In this document: piece by piece, positions 44,171-55,445 of the stretch
Numbering within the stretch: the stretch's first letter is position 1
Layout of the letters: each line of letters opens with the position of its first letter
Assembly (NCBI RefSeq): GCF_963675165.1
Contig: NC_087392.1
Span: forward strand, 3,301,001-3,365,000
From: Halichondria panicea
Lineage: Eukaryota; Porifera; Demospongiae; Suberitida; Halichondriidae
Direction: 5' to 3'
DNA: 64,000 nucleotides
Made by a program: the position numbers and the translations under genes
Notes under the pieces: generated by a model
What the model saw: the letters and a program-made list of their open reading frames with translations, nothing else
The model's database searches: none
Told to the model about the DNA's origin: nothing

Positions 44171-44654
44171 TTAATAGTACCGTATTGAAATTGGTAAAGA
44201 GCCCACCCAAGTGTGCTGTACATTTCTGGTTCATATATAGTCAAGTTCCTAAATGACAATGTCACTATATATGCATGTTACTCGTCTCAATTAACGTCAT
44301 GTACAAACGCAATAAAAAGAAATAGTGATTAGGGAGTTCCATGTATTTACCCTGTAGTGCTCGAGGACAATTCTTTTTGTTCTGCTACTGATTGCTCTGT
44401 ACAAAAGAGCGGGATAGAGTTCCCTGTGTGGATCAGTTGTGATGTGTGCTCCAGGTGGTATCATCTTTACTGTATAGGACTGAAGAAAACCAAGAAACAG
44501 TTTACTTGTGTACAATGTATATAATGAACAGTAAGCTTGTGTAGATCTATATTCAATGTGTATAGTTCTGATTAAATACAGTATACTAACAGTATACTAC
44601 CTTTCTGGGCTCTGGTAGAGATCGATTTTCTTTTAACCATTAAGTGAACTCTGT
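44171..44654. other. Transposon interior after the array, no gene seen
   Basis: A 3' part of the element without a recognisable terminal exon or poly(A) arrangement; the small minus-strand frame 44297-44515 has no support. Confidence 0.4.
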
Positions 44655-45030
44655 GTCCGAGATCCTAAATTAGTGGGTGGGGCTGCTATTTTCAGTCTGG
44701 TTTCTGGAGTTTGTTGTGCAGCTGCCACTGCTGATTTTTTGCATGATGGTAGATCTAGCTAAGAAGAAGTACAGGAGGCACAGAAACTAGAAATATCTCA
44801 AGCTACGCAGTCTAAAGTAGTGTCCGGATAACGGTACCTTCGTCCGTATTTTGATTATTTCGAACTCGTTTTTGAGAGCTCGTGACCAGTGCGTCGTTGT
44901 GAGGAACAGGCTGAGAGTTAGCTGCTAGGTATTACCAAGCACCAGTGACTTGTAGATGTGGCTAAAATCTGGATAGCTGCTTTGAGTCCATGGAAAACGC
45001 GTCCGAATATAGGTATAGTCCGAGTTTGAT
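44655..45030 (-). repeat. Right terminal inverted repeat
   Basis: Reverse complement of 37168-37541; keeps GGATAACGGTACC, which the left repeat lacks. Confidence 0.9.
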
Positions 45031-45032
45031 TA

Positions 45033-45687
45033 CTTTTGTTGTATGCAATAATTAAACAATGCAATAATTCAACAACAATTGTGGCACTGATGGATGAGTG
45101 GTTCGAAATTGCAGGCCAAACTGTTCGATATTCCCACGTACAAAATACCAACCAAGGTGCGGAATTTTGCGACAAAATATATTCTTTTTTTTTACAAAAA
45201 ACGTGTCGAATACACTGCTAGAAAATTGGAAAGTATCGAATCAAAACATACGCTGTCAAACTGTGATGCATGTTACAAGCAACAGAAATCGTTTCCTAGT
45301 AAACCACTGTATACCACACCAGTCTGTATCATCTGTCTGGTCACAATCACAATCACGCACTTCTTCAGTCTATCACGTACTTCAGTCTACAACACATCAA
45401 TTATATACATAATTAATAGGCTAACTACAAACTGTTAAGCACATACATGTACATGTACCTTCACATGTATGACATCGTCGTCATCAATAGCAGACTTATA
45501 GCACTGGAAAGCACTGAACTGTTTCCATCCTCATTCTCCGAACTGTCAGAACTGAGGTCTGTTAAGCCTGAGGCTACATGGACCATCAAATGTAATGCTA
45601 CACACCTACACTTTTCAACACTTTTGTTGCATACTTACAAATCCCGAGAAGCATAGATGCCGAGATAACTTCCAAATCTTTTGTGTT
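45033..45687. other. No recognised gene
   Basis: The plus-strand frames 45094-45438 and 45447-45656 are open but have no motif. The first (KIPTKVRNFATKYILFFYKK) is basic and could be a decayed exon. Confidence 0.35.
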
Positions 45688-46398
45688 CTCTGCGCACTTA
45701 AGGTCCGGGTCCAGATTTCAACACCAAAATTTACACTATGTTCATACTGCTGTATTATTTGCAATATACAGTGTATGCTGCATCAAAATGATCCAAAATG
45801 AAGCTCAATGTTTTCTTTTTCCAAAAAAATAATTAGCTTAATTCAATTATGCTAATTAGTCCCATAAATGGTGATGACGTCATGCCACTTTCAGAAAGAG
45901 AAGTGCAAATACGGCGTTGAAGATGCCAAGATCAAGCTTCAAAAACAAGGCTAGATGAAAAACAAGGCTAGATGAACATCTCATAGCTAGGTACTAGTAT
46001 CCTTGATGGGAAGAGTAGGAGTTATTGTATTCTTGAGATACACAAAATAGCCTACCTCCAGGGTGGCTGTCAGAGCTAAAGAAGCTAGCATAGCTAAGAA
46101 AGTTTTGGACATTTTTACTTCCCATCAAGGAAACATAATCATAACAACATACTCTATCTTTTGAGGGCCTAAACAGCTACTCTTACCTTGTTTAAGTCCG
46201 CCGTATTTGTTGCCAAAGATAATCTATAATAGTTCTAGCAGCTAGCTAAGCAAATACATTGACCTTATGACGTCACATGCAATGAATAACATTAATATAC
46301 ATTATTAACACTACATGATCTACATCATCTACATAAAATGTTGGCAATGAATAAAATTAATCTTATCAGTGCCTGACCCAGGCCTTAACTGCGCAGAG
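45688..46398 (-). mobile_element. MITE with mini-ORF, copy 2 (type b), inverted
   Basis: CTCTGCGCACTTAAGG ... CCTTAACTGCGCAGAG, flanked by TT on both sides. Closest to copy 4; includes CCTTGATGGGAAG and its complement around the mini-ORF. Confidence 0.8.
45987..46112 (-). CDS. 41-codon mini-ORF, type b
   Basis: MSKTFLAMLASLALTATLEV start, 41 codons, matching the copy at 51698-51823 and collinear with type a at 35042-35167. The hydrophobic N-terminal segment is conserved. Confidence 0.4.
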   Translation of the reverse strand: MSKTFLAMLASLALTATLEVGYFVYLKNTITPTLPIKDTST

Positions 46399-46659
46399 TT
46401 GGGGATACACCGCAAAACTTTCCACATTCCGGTCTGCCAAACAATACATTTTCAAACTTAGACTGCTTGCTCTTGCTACCCTTTCTTGAGGAGATGACGT
46501 GCTATAAGCTACCTAGCAGTACAGAATGCACAACATCAAGAGCTCTGAGACTCCGTAATACAGTAATTAAACACTACTTAACACAAAGTACCTATCATGC
46601 ATGACAAGCGACCTACTTTTATATAATATACTATGTTGAGTAATATATACGTGGAGCAC

Positions 46660-46802
46660 CGACACACACACACACACACACAACACACCACACACACAGC
46701 TATCACACACACGCACAAACCACACGGCCTGCACACCCACCCCCTCACCACACACACCCCCACACACCCCCTCACACACACAGACACACCACACCACACA
46801 CA
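46660..46802. repeat. CA-rich array related to the large TG arrays
   Basis: The reverse complement resembles units of 57104-58378. It directly abuts CAGGGGCGTAGC, a terminus of the hAT-like CAGTGGCG family, at 46801. Confidence 0.8.
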
Positions 46803-47631
46803 CAGGGGCGTAGCTTAATGGTTTCGTCAGTCTGCTATAGCCTGCATGCATTGATGTGTGTGTGTAGGGGTACAGGTTATGGGTCCAACTTCAGGCCTGC
46901 CTTCTCTCCTTGCTTGCTCAAAAGTGGGTGGAGCTGATCATGTGCGCATGCGCAATAACACATGGCTGGAAATCAAAGCGTTTGTCGTCTTTTGGATTTG
47001 TTCCAGTGCCTGATCAATCCTATTTGATAGAGGTTCAGTGATTTGGTTGAGACGGAGTAGACATTGATGAAACACCATGGTTGAAGGTTGCTGGTGAGAG
47101 GCCATGGGAGCCATTGAATGACAACTGGTTAGTCACACTTCTGTACATTGCCATGTCTTAGACTTTACTACAATTAGCTAATAGGTAGATCTTTTATAGC
47201 ACAATACTGCAGGCCACGTGTGTGCTGAGCTGGACCTACTAATTTGACCACAAACCCATGTGGGGGATCAATTCTTGCACAGTATGGAATCAGCTAATTA
47301 CTGAGGCTGAAGGATCATCAACTAGCCAAACTAATGAGAATCCACCCAAAAATAAGAAAAGAAGAAGCGAAAACGCAAACAAAGAAAAGCAAGAATCACA
47401 AAAATTGTTCCGGATTCAAATGAACTTGAATTAATCAGCAAGGCAACGATTGAAGTCAAGAAGTACAAAGGAGTACAAAGGAATGGCAGGCAGCAATGGG
47501 AGGAAGTACCATCACTCAAGTAAGCCGAAGGTACACATCAGCTTCTCTGCCTACAGAAGTGTACATGTTGTTCGTCTATCGTGGCATGAAGGTAGAATTT
47601 CTTCCTCGTAGTATAAAAGTTGATGTGACCA
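46803..47631 (+). other. No confirmed gene; possible exon near 47303
   Basis: About 47303-47430 reads ITEAEGSSTSQTNENPPKNK followed by a Lys/Arg-rich, nuclear-signal-like stretch, then a stop. It may be the N-terminal part of one of the transposase relics that follow. Confidence 0.3.
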
Positions 47632-47841
47632 ATGAAGCTCTCATTACTCCATATAATTATATTTGGAATGTTTGGAATGTGTACTTCTTCATCACTTCAA
47701 TTTCATGGTATTGATGGCTCTTCCTCTATACAGCGTTCGAGCGAATTAGAATTTCAAGCTCCTGGAACAACCATTCACTCAGACCAGTGGGCAGTGTACA
47801 ACAACAGCATCGTACAACAACATGCTTTCTCTCAGCCCTGA
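47632..47841 (+). pseudogene. IS1595/Merlin-type transposase fragment
   Basis: The frame contains FGMFGMCTSSSLQFHGID and APGTTIHSDQWAVYN. The GTTIHSDxWxaY pattern marks the second catalytic Asp of the IS1595-like DDE domain, which is also found in animal Merlin transposons. The first Asp, the Asn/Glu third residue and the C-terminal half are missing or out of frame. Short fragment, remembered pattern. Confidence 0.45.
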
Positions 47842-48429
47842 GACCTGGCTGTTATTTTGTAGTCAAATTGTGGATGCAGTGCTGTAAAAGTTGTAAAAGT
47901 CATCCACAACGACCTCAACGACCTCAAAGGAAACAATATTATAATTGCAACGTTGCCGAGGCCTCGTCTTCTTCTGCTTCTTCTGCTTCTTCTGCTTCTC
48001 CTGTAAGTGTTCTACCTAGTTCTGATATCACTCCGTTTCCTCATATTGACTTTGGAAAAGTATGTCAAAGCAGATAGACTTGACAAAGTATCCCTACTTT
48101 ATGGACAAAGCAGTCCTCGTACAGTGACATGTGTAAAGTTTTCAAAGTGTTGGCTGTGTTTTGCCGATAAAGAAATTGACTCACTAATCAATAGTGTACT
48201 GTGGCATGCTAGACCGACCGCTGGAGATTGCTTGAACATAATGGAACAATTTTTTAACTGAATACTGTTTGTCGTTCCCATGTTTTTTGATCACTACGTA
48301 TACATAATAATTATGCACAATGCATTATGTAATGATCTATTGATGATACCAGTAACAAGTTATCGTGACACATGCCACATGGGATATATTGGCCAATAGG
48401 CATAAAAAGCGGACACTTACTGTATTCCG
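47842..48429. other. No confirmed gene
   Basis: A (TTCTGC)n microsatellite lies near 47967. 48040-48261 is open in one frame (KCWLCFADKEIDSLINSVLW) without known motif. Confidence 0.35.
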
Positions 48430-50450
48430 TTTCTTTCAGATTAACGGAAGGCAAGACGGAAGTTCACGGGGGCAGGGCTCGACGGTGCCGTTGCAATCTA
48501 TTTACAAGCAACCCCACTCTTGGAAAAACAGTCATCGACGGGAGCGTTGTACGTTCGATGTGAATGATTGGTGCACTGAGTACGTTGTTTGTTCGAAATG
48601 TCACTCCATATGAGTTTGATAACTGTGTTTATACAACAGCTAGTGGTTGCAAAGAATCGAAGAAGTGTTGCCATGTAGAAATGCCAGAACACCCTCACCA
48701 ACGTCAACGTACTGAATGTGGATTCCTTCTTCTGAAAAAGCAGCATACAAAGAAAGGATATCGCCTGGTTCCACACAAGGTTCACCCCTACAGACCACTA
48801 AAGCGAAGTATCACCAAACTGATGAACAAAAGGCAATTTATTTCTCAATGTCAGAAATGGGAAGAAATCAATTCCATCACATTTTTTTTGTGACATAATA
48901 TTATAATTATGATGGCAATGTATGGAAGACGTTTGAGAATTTTCTGGCTAACCCAAACTCATATTTACTCTCATTAAAATTAATGTAGACTGGTTCCAAC
49001 CATTCAAACACACCATAGGCGCATTATAGTTCAAAATCCTCCTCGAAGTGAGAGGTACAAAAAAGAAAACATGATATTGGTTGGACTAATGCCTGGACGA
49101 TGTCACTCAGTATTAACTCGTATCTTTCTCCATTGGTCGAAGAATTAAAAGAGTTCTGGAAAGGTGTTCTAATTCCAGTAACATGCAATGAAATTACTGA
49201 ATGTTCGCCTTGCAATAACCAGTGTAAGTTGCGACATACCAGCAGGTATGTGGATTTCTGGGACACTTTGCCAGATTGGCATGTATTTAAAGGAATTTAA
49301 ACAACACGACGGCAAAATTGGAAGAAAAGAACAAACGAAAACCATCGAGAACATTGTAAAGAAATATTGAAGGAGAAAACCAAATCTTCAACTCAGAAAA
49401 CTGAGAGCCTTCGATATTCCGTCCTGCTATCACTTCCGTAGCTGCTATCACTTCCGTAGCTGCTATCACTTCCGTACTTTGACCCTATAAAATGTACGAT
49501 CCCATGCACAATCTTTTTCTGGGCACTGGCAAGCATGTATTTAAGATGGAATATTTTAAGAACAAGACCTTGTCAACAATTTCGATGTCCCTACGATATT
49601 GGCCGATATTCCAATAAATATATCGAGCAATTACGGTGGTTTCACAGCTAATCAGTGGAGGCATTGGATATTTCCCTATCGTTTTAAAAGGTGTCATTCC
49701 TGACTCGCACTTGAGATGTTGGCTGTTGTTCGTTAGAGCCTCCAAATGCGGTACATTCGTAGAGCTGATATCGAGACTGCTGATTTCATGCTATTTCATG
49801 CTGTTTGAAGATATATATGAAAGTCTGCACCTTCATTGCTCATTGCCACATTATGGATTGTATAAGACCGTCGCATACATTTTGGTGTTTTGTAACTCAT
49901 TTGAACGAGTTACATTTGAACGTTACAACGGCAATTGAATCTCAGCTGTTGAAAAAGTTTTGCTTAGAACAGGAAGCAGACAATCTGCTCCAAATGCTGA
50001 CAAAGTTGGAACCATTGATTTTAACATCATTATGCATTTGGTATATACATCGCCTAAAGATCTACACTTATCCTTCAACATAGATGATTCTCACAAAGCC
50101 TTACCACCTTTTCAAAAGAATGGTTTGACGGAAAAGTTGGCTACAATCCATCTACCGGCCACTACCGGCCAATTTGTCTACATGTGCACATGTCTTATTT
50201 CTACAGAGAGCATGGCTAGGTACTGATATGATTGGCTCTGTAAAGCCGGGCCCTAACAATATATCCTCATCAATTATAATGGCTAATTGGCCATCTACTG
50301 GAAACTCACTCGATACTCTAACTAGTGAGCAAATGAATATAGGTACAGTATTTTGTAGCACTCGATTAAGACTCTGCAAAGCCCTACGGATACCCCAAGT
50401 AATGAAACGTAGTTCATATTTCATCAACATCACAACTGGTTTCTGCTAAG
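48430..50450 (+). pseudogene. Tnp2-type (EnSpm-like) transposase relic
   Basis: Collinear fragments in changing frames: YVVCSKCHSIYEFDNCVYTT and KKCCHVEMPEHPHQRQRTEC with GFLLLKK (zinc-binding N-terminal region, 48564-48860); RYKKENMILVGLMPG near 49055; SYLSPLVEELKEFWKGVLIP (49117-49180); SCDIPAGMW (49217-); SNYGGFTANQWRHW, KGVIPDSHLRCWLLFVRAS (49630-49750); and WPSTGNSLDTL (50290-). This is the order of animal Tnp2-like transposases (transposase_21 family), which move EnSpm/CACTA-type elements. Only family-level patterns were compared, from memory. It lies between MITE copies 2 and 3. Confidence 0.65.
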
Positions 50451-50535
50451 GTATGTTTGGCAGATGATCTCTTTGAACCATCAGATGCATGCTGTTTTAT
50501 ACCAGTTCAGCGCATTTATGCACGTTGTGCATACA

Positions 50536-51162
50536 CTCTGTGTAGTTAAGGCCTGGGTCAGGCACTGATAAGATTAATTTTATTCATTACCAACATTTAA
50601 TGTAGATGATGTAGATTATGTAGTGTTAATGAGATTCATAACCATTATTAATGTTATTCATTGCAATTGATGTCACGTGTCAAGAAGAAGTCAAGGTACT
50701 TGCTTAGCTAGCTGCTGGAACTATTGTACAGAATCTTTAGCAACAAATGCGGTGGACTTGCACAAGGTAAGACTAGTTGTTTAGGCCCTCAAAAGATAGA
50801 GTAGGTTGTCATGATTATATTTCCAGCGGGGGAAGTCAATAAGTGCAAAACTGCCTTAGCTATACTGGCTTCTTTAGCTCTGACAGCCACTCTAGAGGTA
50901 GGCTATGCTGTGTATCTCAAGAATACAGTAACTCCTACTCTTCCCCCGCCGGATATTAGTACCTAGCAATGATAAGTTCATCTAGCCTTGTTTTTGAAGC
51001 TTGATCTTAGCATCTTCATGGCCGCATTTGAAGTTCTTCTTGAGCTTCATTTTGGATCAATTTGATGCAGCATACACTGTATATTGCAAATAATACAGCA
51101 GTATGAACATAGTGTTAAATTTTGGTATTTACAGACAGACCCGGGCCTTAACTACGCAGAGT
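50536..51162 (+). mobile_element. MITE with mini-ORF relic, copy 3 (type a)
   Basis: CTCTGTGTAGTTAAGG ... CCTTAACTACGCAGAG. Nearly identical to copy 1 but with a deletion after GAAGTTCTTCT and with the mini-ORF ATG changed to AAG. Flanking dinucleotides are CA and TA. Confidence 0.8.
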
Positions 51163-51401
51163 ATGCCGAAATACCATTCCTATAGAAAATGAAACTCAAC
51201 TTGAAACTGTGTTCATTGCTTGCCCAATACCTTTGAAGTATTCAGCTTAATTGCTTATTAATTTGTTTTTTTGCCTAACATTGTATTACACCTTGATTGA
51301 TGTATACTACGACTGCAACAATAATAATAAAGTTAAGGTGTACTTATCCAGCTGACAGTACATACGTATAATATATAAGGCAAATATATAAGGCAAATAA
51401 T

Positions 51402-52105
51402 TACTCTGGGCAGTTAAGGCCTGGGTCAGGCACTGATAAGATTAATTTTATTCATTGCCTACATTTTATGTAGATCATGTAGATCATGTAGTGTTAATGA
51501 GATTCATAATGTTTATTAATGTTATTCATTGCACATGACGTCATAAGGTCAATGTATTTGCTTAGCTAGCTGCTGGAACTATATAGATTATCTTTGGCAA
51601 CAAATACGGCGGACTTAAACAAGGTAAGAGTAGCTGTTTAGGCCCTCAAAAGATAGATTATGTTGTTATGATTATGTTTCCTTGATGGGAAGTAAAAATG
51701 TCCAAAACTTTCTTAGCTATGCTAGCTTCTTTAGCTCTGACAGCCACCCTAGAGGTAGGCTATTTTGTGTATCTCAAGAATACAATAACTCCTACTCTTC
51801 CCATCAAGGATACTAGTACCTAGCTATGAGATGTTCATCTAGCCTTGTTTTTGAAGCTTGATCTTGGCATCTTCAACGCCGTATTTGCACTTCTCTTTCT
51901 GAAAGTGGCATGACGTCATCATCATTTATGGGACTAATTAGCATAATTGAATTAAGCTAATTAGTTTTTTGGAAAAAGAAAACATTGAGCTTCATTTTGG
52001 ATCATTTTGATGCAGCATACACTGTATATTGCAAATAATACAGCAGTATGAACATAGTGTAAATTTTGGTGTTAAAATCTGGACCCGGGCCTTAAGTGCG
52101 CAGAG
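51402..52105 (+). mobile_element. MITE with mini-ORF, copy 4 (type b)
   Basis: CTCTGGGCAGTTAAGG ... CCTTAAGTGCGCAGAG, flanked by TA on both sides. Confidence 0.8.
51698..51823 (+). CDS. 41-codon mini-ORF, type b
   Basis: Same frame as at 45987-46112, ending TPTLPIKDTST. CCTTGATGGGAAG (near 51681) and CTTCCCATCAAGG (near 51797) are inverted repeats around it; in type a copies both arms carry matching changes. Confidence 0.4.
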   Translation: MSKTFLAMLASLALTATLEVGYFVYLKNTITPTLPIKDTST

Positions 52106-52159
52106 TATACGCGCATAGTATATATAATTATGTACAGTTAATGTGTATAATAATTATGT

Positions 52160-53400
52160 TAATAATAATACAGTACTATACAAACAATGAGTACTTTCAC
52201 GCAATCTTCTGAGTTGGGACGACTGTGTGTGCGACACTTCTCAATTAGTGCTTCTTGAGATTTGCAGTCTCTATCCGACATTTTGACTAGCAATTGCCCA
52301 AGAGAAAATATGTCGCTGTATATGCTTTGCTTTAAACTCTCCATGAATAACTTCAGGCACTATTATGTGGTACTTTGAAAGGTATTCAGATCTTTCTCTC
52401 GATCATTTAGGGGACCAGACTCTTTCTCAGTAGCTTTACCAAAGTCTATTAAAACCGCGTGATACATTGCTTCCAGTGACGTTGATGCACAACTTGTTGG
52501 ATTTTCACAACGATTTTATGTCATTGTGGATAATTTTGACGCTTGAATGAGCAATCAATTGTGCACAGACTAGAATCCATTCTCTTGCACAAGTAAGGTG
52601 TCTGTGATGTTGCATAAAGTTATCGTATTCAGGCCAATATCGTATTCAGGCCAATACCATGGAATTGTGTGATAACTCTTAGTGGCCGGGCAGACGTACA
52701 AACACCAAACAAGTAAGGTAAGTGGTAAGGTAAGTGTGGATGACAAACCTTGATTAGCATATTGGCTTCATGAATGGCATCGCGTTGAGCCGTACGTGGA
52801 AGCAGCTCTTTCACAGCAACCAGTATGTCCCTGTATAACTGAACACGTACCACAGAGAAAGATCCTCGACCAATGTACCTACTGCTTTCCTTTCCATTAT
52901 CGATTGGGTCTACTAAGTCACTAGGATCAATCTGGTGGTGAATAGGCTATAGGCTGCTGTACACGACACTAGGAGCAAGTTGGCGTCCTCTCAGTACATA
53001 CGTTCTTTTAGCGCTTTATTCCGTTTGAGTAGCTCCCATTGCCACCTGTCCCAAAACGATCTAGCCATGCACTTGTATTTTAAAGTTGCTGTTTGAAGTG
53101 CTCGCTGTGCAATTGTTTTCTCAATGATACTTTGCTGTGTACTCTTTGAAACTTCTTACTCTTTGAAACTTCGAAACTTCTTCCGCACATCATTAACAGA
53201 GTGCCGACTCAGGGGATTGCTGGTTGCGGTCAGTTTCTGATCCACCCTGATCATCTGGCATACTGTAGATTGGACTGGATGGAGGGCTTGTTGCTTCACC
53301 AGCTGGAACTCCATATCATGTCCTTTGAGCTGAGCTGAGCAAAACTCAAATTCTGATAGATTCTCCCTTGGCCTTGTACTATACTATACTGGCTAGCCTA
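52160..53400 (-). pseudogene. Protein kinase with N-terminal coiled coil, frame-broken
   Basis: Minus-strand order: a charged helical N-terminal region (IAQRALQTATLKYKCMARSF, FWDRWQWELLKRNKALKERM; 53390-53005); glycine loop and VAVK lysine (YIGRGSFSVVRVQLYRDIL, VAVKELLPRT; exon from 52931); helix C and hinge (HEANMLIKVCHPHLPY); catalytic loop HNDIKS (near 52520, HND in place of HRD); VLIDFGKATEKESGPLNDRE (DFG); and SIYSDIFSLGQLLVKM. It resembles a multi-copy sponge/cnidarian kinase group of unknown role. Breaks: a 12-bp in-frame duplication (LPYHLPY), an exact 17-bp duplication at 52622-52655, stops after HNDIKS and a frame change near 52340. An active kinase would phosphorylate Ser/Thr or Tyr; specificity cannot be read. 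Confidence 0.6.
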
Positions 53401-53526
53401 TACGTACCTATGGCTCACGAAGGAGGATTTTACAGCAGACTTCCCTGACTAGGACATCCTTTGAACAAACTGTTGATAACTTTGACCAGTTTCCAAGATC
53501 TTCTCGGGAAGTGAATTTACCACCAG

Positions 53527-54109
53527 GCATCCACCAATTAGTACCCATACCCAACCGTTTGATGAGCTATTCTCACGACTTGAGAGCATGGCAGAGATGA
53601 TCAGTTCTACACAAAAACTTGTGTTTGATCAGAAATCTGCCCATGCCATACTTGAAGAGAGGGTGGGTCAGCTCAGTAAGGATATGGAAGAAACCAGGCA
53701 AATGTATAGGTCAAGTATAAATACTCCTGACAGTGGCGGCAAGAATCGGATGACAATTCCTTCAGAACTCTCGGTACGTGGTGTATTACGAGAAATAATT
53801 ATACTATCTACTATCCATACCTTACAAACACTTACATATATATTACAATATTACATTATATAGGCATCCACCATTAAAAAATTGCACAACAATGCTTCGG
53901 AAAATTTTGCTGGAGATCAGTTAATTGCTGGAGATCAGTTGTAAGTATTAATTTATTATTATCAGTCGTACATACCATTGGTTTTCTGAACTTGCTGTAG
54001 ATATCAATCTGAACACAATCAAAAAGTGTTTGAGTTCTTGTTCTCTCAAATGAAAGAAGAGGAATTCAATGGTGCTCATTGTGAAGATCGTCTCCTTAGT
54101 GTTAAATAA
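53527..54109 (+). CDS. Small three-exon gene of unknown function, apparently intact
   Basis: Exons 53527-53773, 53864-53940 and 54001-54109 join in phase across GT-AG introns of 90 and 60 bp. From the ATG at 53588 they give a 123-residue product. The first exon is open upstream of this ATG (THTQPFDELFSRLES), so more 5' exons exist. The N-terminal half is a likely coiled coil (LEERVGQLSKDMEETRQMY). The end reads VFEFLFSQMKEEEFNGAHC then EDRLLSVK. An 18-bp near-duplication makes AGDQLIAGDQL. It runs divergently from the kinase and converges with the next gene. No domain recognised; similar short proteins are, I think, multi-copy in sponges. Confidence 0.6.
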
Positions 54110-54261
54110 TAGTTATTCATGTGAATTTATATAGGTGCGATTCATCGGTACTCGTTTCAAATGCGCATGCGCAGCCGCACCCCCATACAAAACATATAAA
54201 TAGCATTTGGGACAAGAGCTAGATCTATAGGGTTAGAGCTAGATCTATAGTTCACTTGCTA

Positions 54262-54620
54262 TATTCGTCCTGTTGCTAGCACCTGTATGAGTGCCCGTTG
54301 AGGAGTTGTCATCTGAAGTCGGGTGCTTCCTTCGGTTGAAGTTTTGTTGATGGGATTGATAGCATTCGCTTCTTCTTTGCATACTGTCCAGCCCATCCAG
54401 GTACCACGAGAATCAAGCTTTCTAATTAAGCTGTTGAGCTCTGTAGATGGCACAAAATAATGTTTTACACCAGTGTGACGAAAATATTGAGCTAACCTTG
54501 TAGTTTGTGCTGCCATATCGTGCTCTCGTCATCTGATTCTGACTCATCTGTCATGTATTGGTAGTCAATTGATGACCACTTCTGTTTCTCAGCATCTATC
54601 TTTAACATCTTCGCTCTTTG
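54262..54620 (-). CDS. Tail of a hypothetical gene, HKLx family (second copy)
   Basis: Minus-strand exons from about 54620 to 54497 (SIDYQYMTDESESDDESTIW then QHKLQ) and 54440-54262 (ELNSLIRKLDSRGTWMGW ... to a stop). The 56-bp intron 54441-54496 is in the same position and phase as in the copy at 28365-28414. Acidic stretch, HKL and LNxLxxKLD are shared by both copies. Function unknown. Confidence 0.5.
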
Positions 54621-54949
54621 TGAATAGAGCTATTTCACATGCACAAGAAATTATTAACACAATTAAGCTACAATTTTGTGCCTTACTCTTTTCTGGAATC
54701 CAACTTTCTGTGTTCTGCGCTTATTGAGCACCACAGACTCTCTTCTTCCTGGTTGACTATCGTTATAGGTTAGTGTTTAGGTGCCACACTGGACCCACCT
54801 GCTGAGCTGCTGCACCGTCCTGCAGATATGTGCCTAATGGAATTCACTGTGATACATCTAGGTAAGCTTACAATGCTGGACCTATTTATATGTGAGCCTT
54901 GGTTTTATGTGAACGTTTCGCCTTTTAATATGCAAAAACCTGTAACACA
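54621..54949. other. No further exon recognised
   Basis: Probably upstream introns or exons of the preceding minus-strand gene; no motif seen. Confidence 0.35.
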
Positions 54950-54956
54950 GGTGGGC

Positions 54957-54991
<35 letters not shown>

Positions 54992-55216
54992 CTTGTGCGA
55001 GCCTTGGTTGTCAAGATGTATGGCAACAACCTGTCAAGATGTTTCGTCTTTAGGCAGGGGGGCTTGTATGTGTACGTGTGTGTGTGTGTGTGTGTGTGCT
55101 CTTGTGCGAGCCTTGGTTGTCAAGATATATCGTCTTTAGGCTATCGTCTTTAGGCAACAACCTGTCAAGATGTTTCGTCTTTAGGCTTGTATGTGTACGT
55201 TTGTGTGTGTGCTACG

Positions 55217-55247
<31 letters not shown>

Positions 55248-55325
55248 TGTGTGTGTGTGTGTGTGTACTCTTGTGCGAGCCTTGGTTGTCAAGATGTATC
55301 GTCTTTAGGCAACAACCTATGTGTA

Positions 55326-55393
<68 letters not shown>

Positions 55394-55445
55394 CTTGTGC
55401 GAGCCTTGGTTGTCAAGATGTATCGTCTTTAGGCAACAACCTGTC
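54950..55445. repeat. TG microsatellite plus ~85-bp minisatellite
   Basis: Four blocks of (TG)n alternate with copies of CTCTTGTGCGAGCCTTGGTT ... TCGTCTTTAGGCAACAACCT, starting near 54989, 55099, 55268 and 55392. Confidence 0.95.

Larger units (their letters stand above)
37168..45030 (+). mobile_element. pogo/Tigger-like DNA transposon with long TIRs and a micro-exon array
   Basis: Long inverted repeats (37168-37541 and 44655-45030, about 97% alike) are flanked by TA (37166-37167 and 45031-45032), as expected for Tc1/mariner-pogo elements; 7863 bp. Inside are a DDE_1-type transposase gene and about 30 tandem copies of a 115-117-bp unit. The left repeat differs from the right by a 9-bp tandem duplication (CGAAATAAC), a ~12-bp deletion and point changes. 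Confidence 0.85.

Noticed and set aside
45688..52105. One large transposon with MITE copies 2 and 4 as its long inverted repeats
   Set aside because: Each copy has its own matching flanking dinucleotide and its own complete ends, and the outer flanks do not match each other, so separate insertions are simpler.
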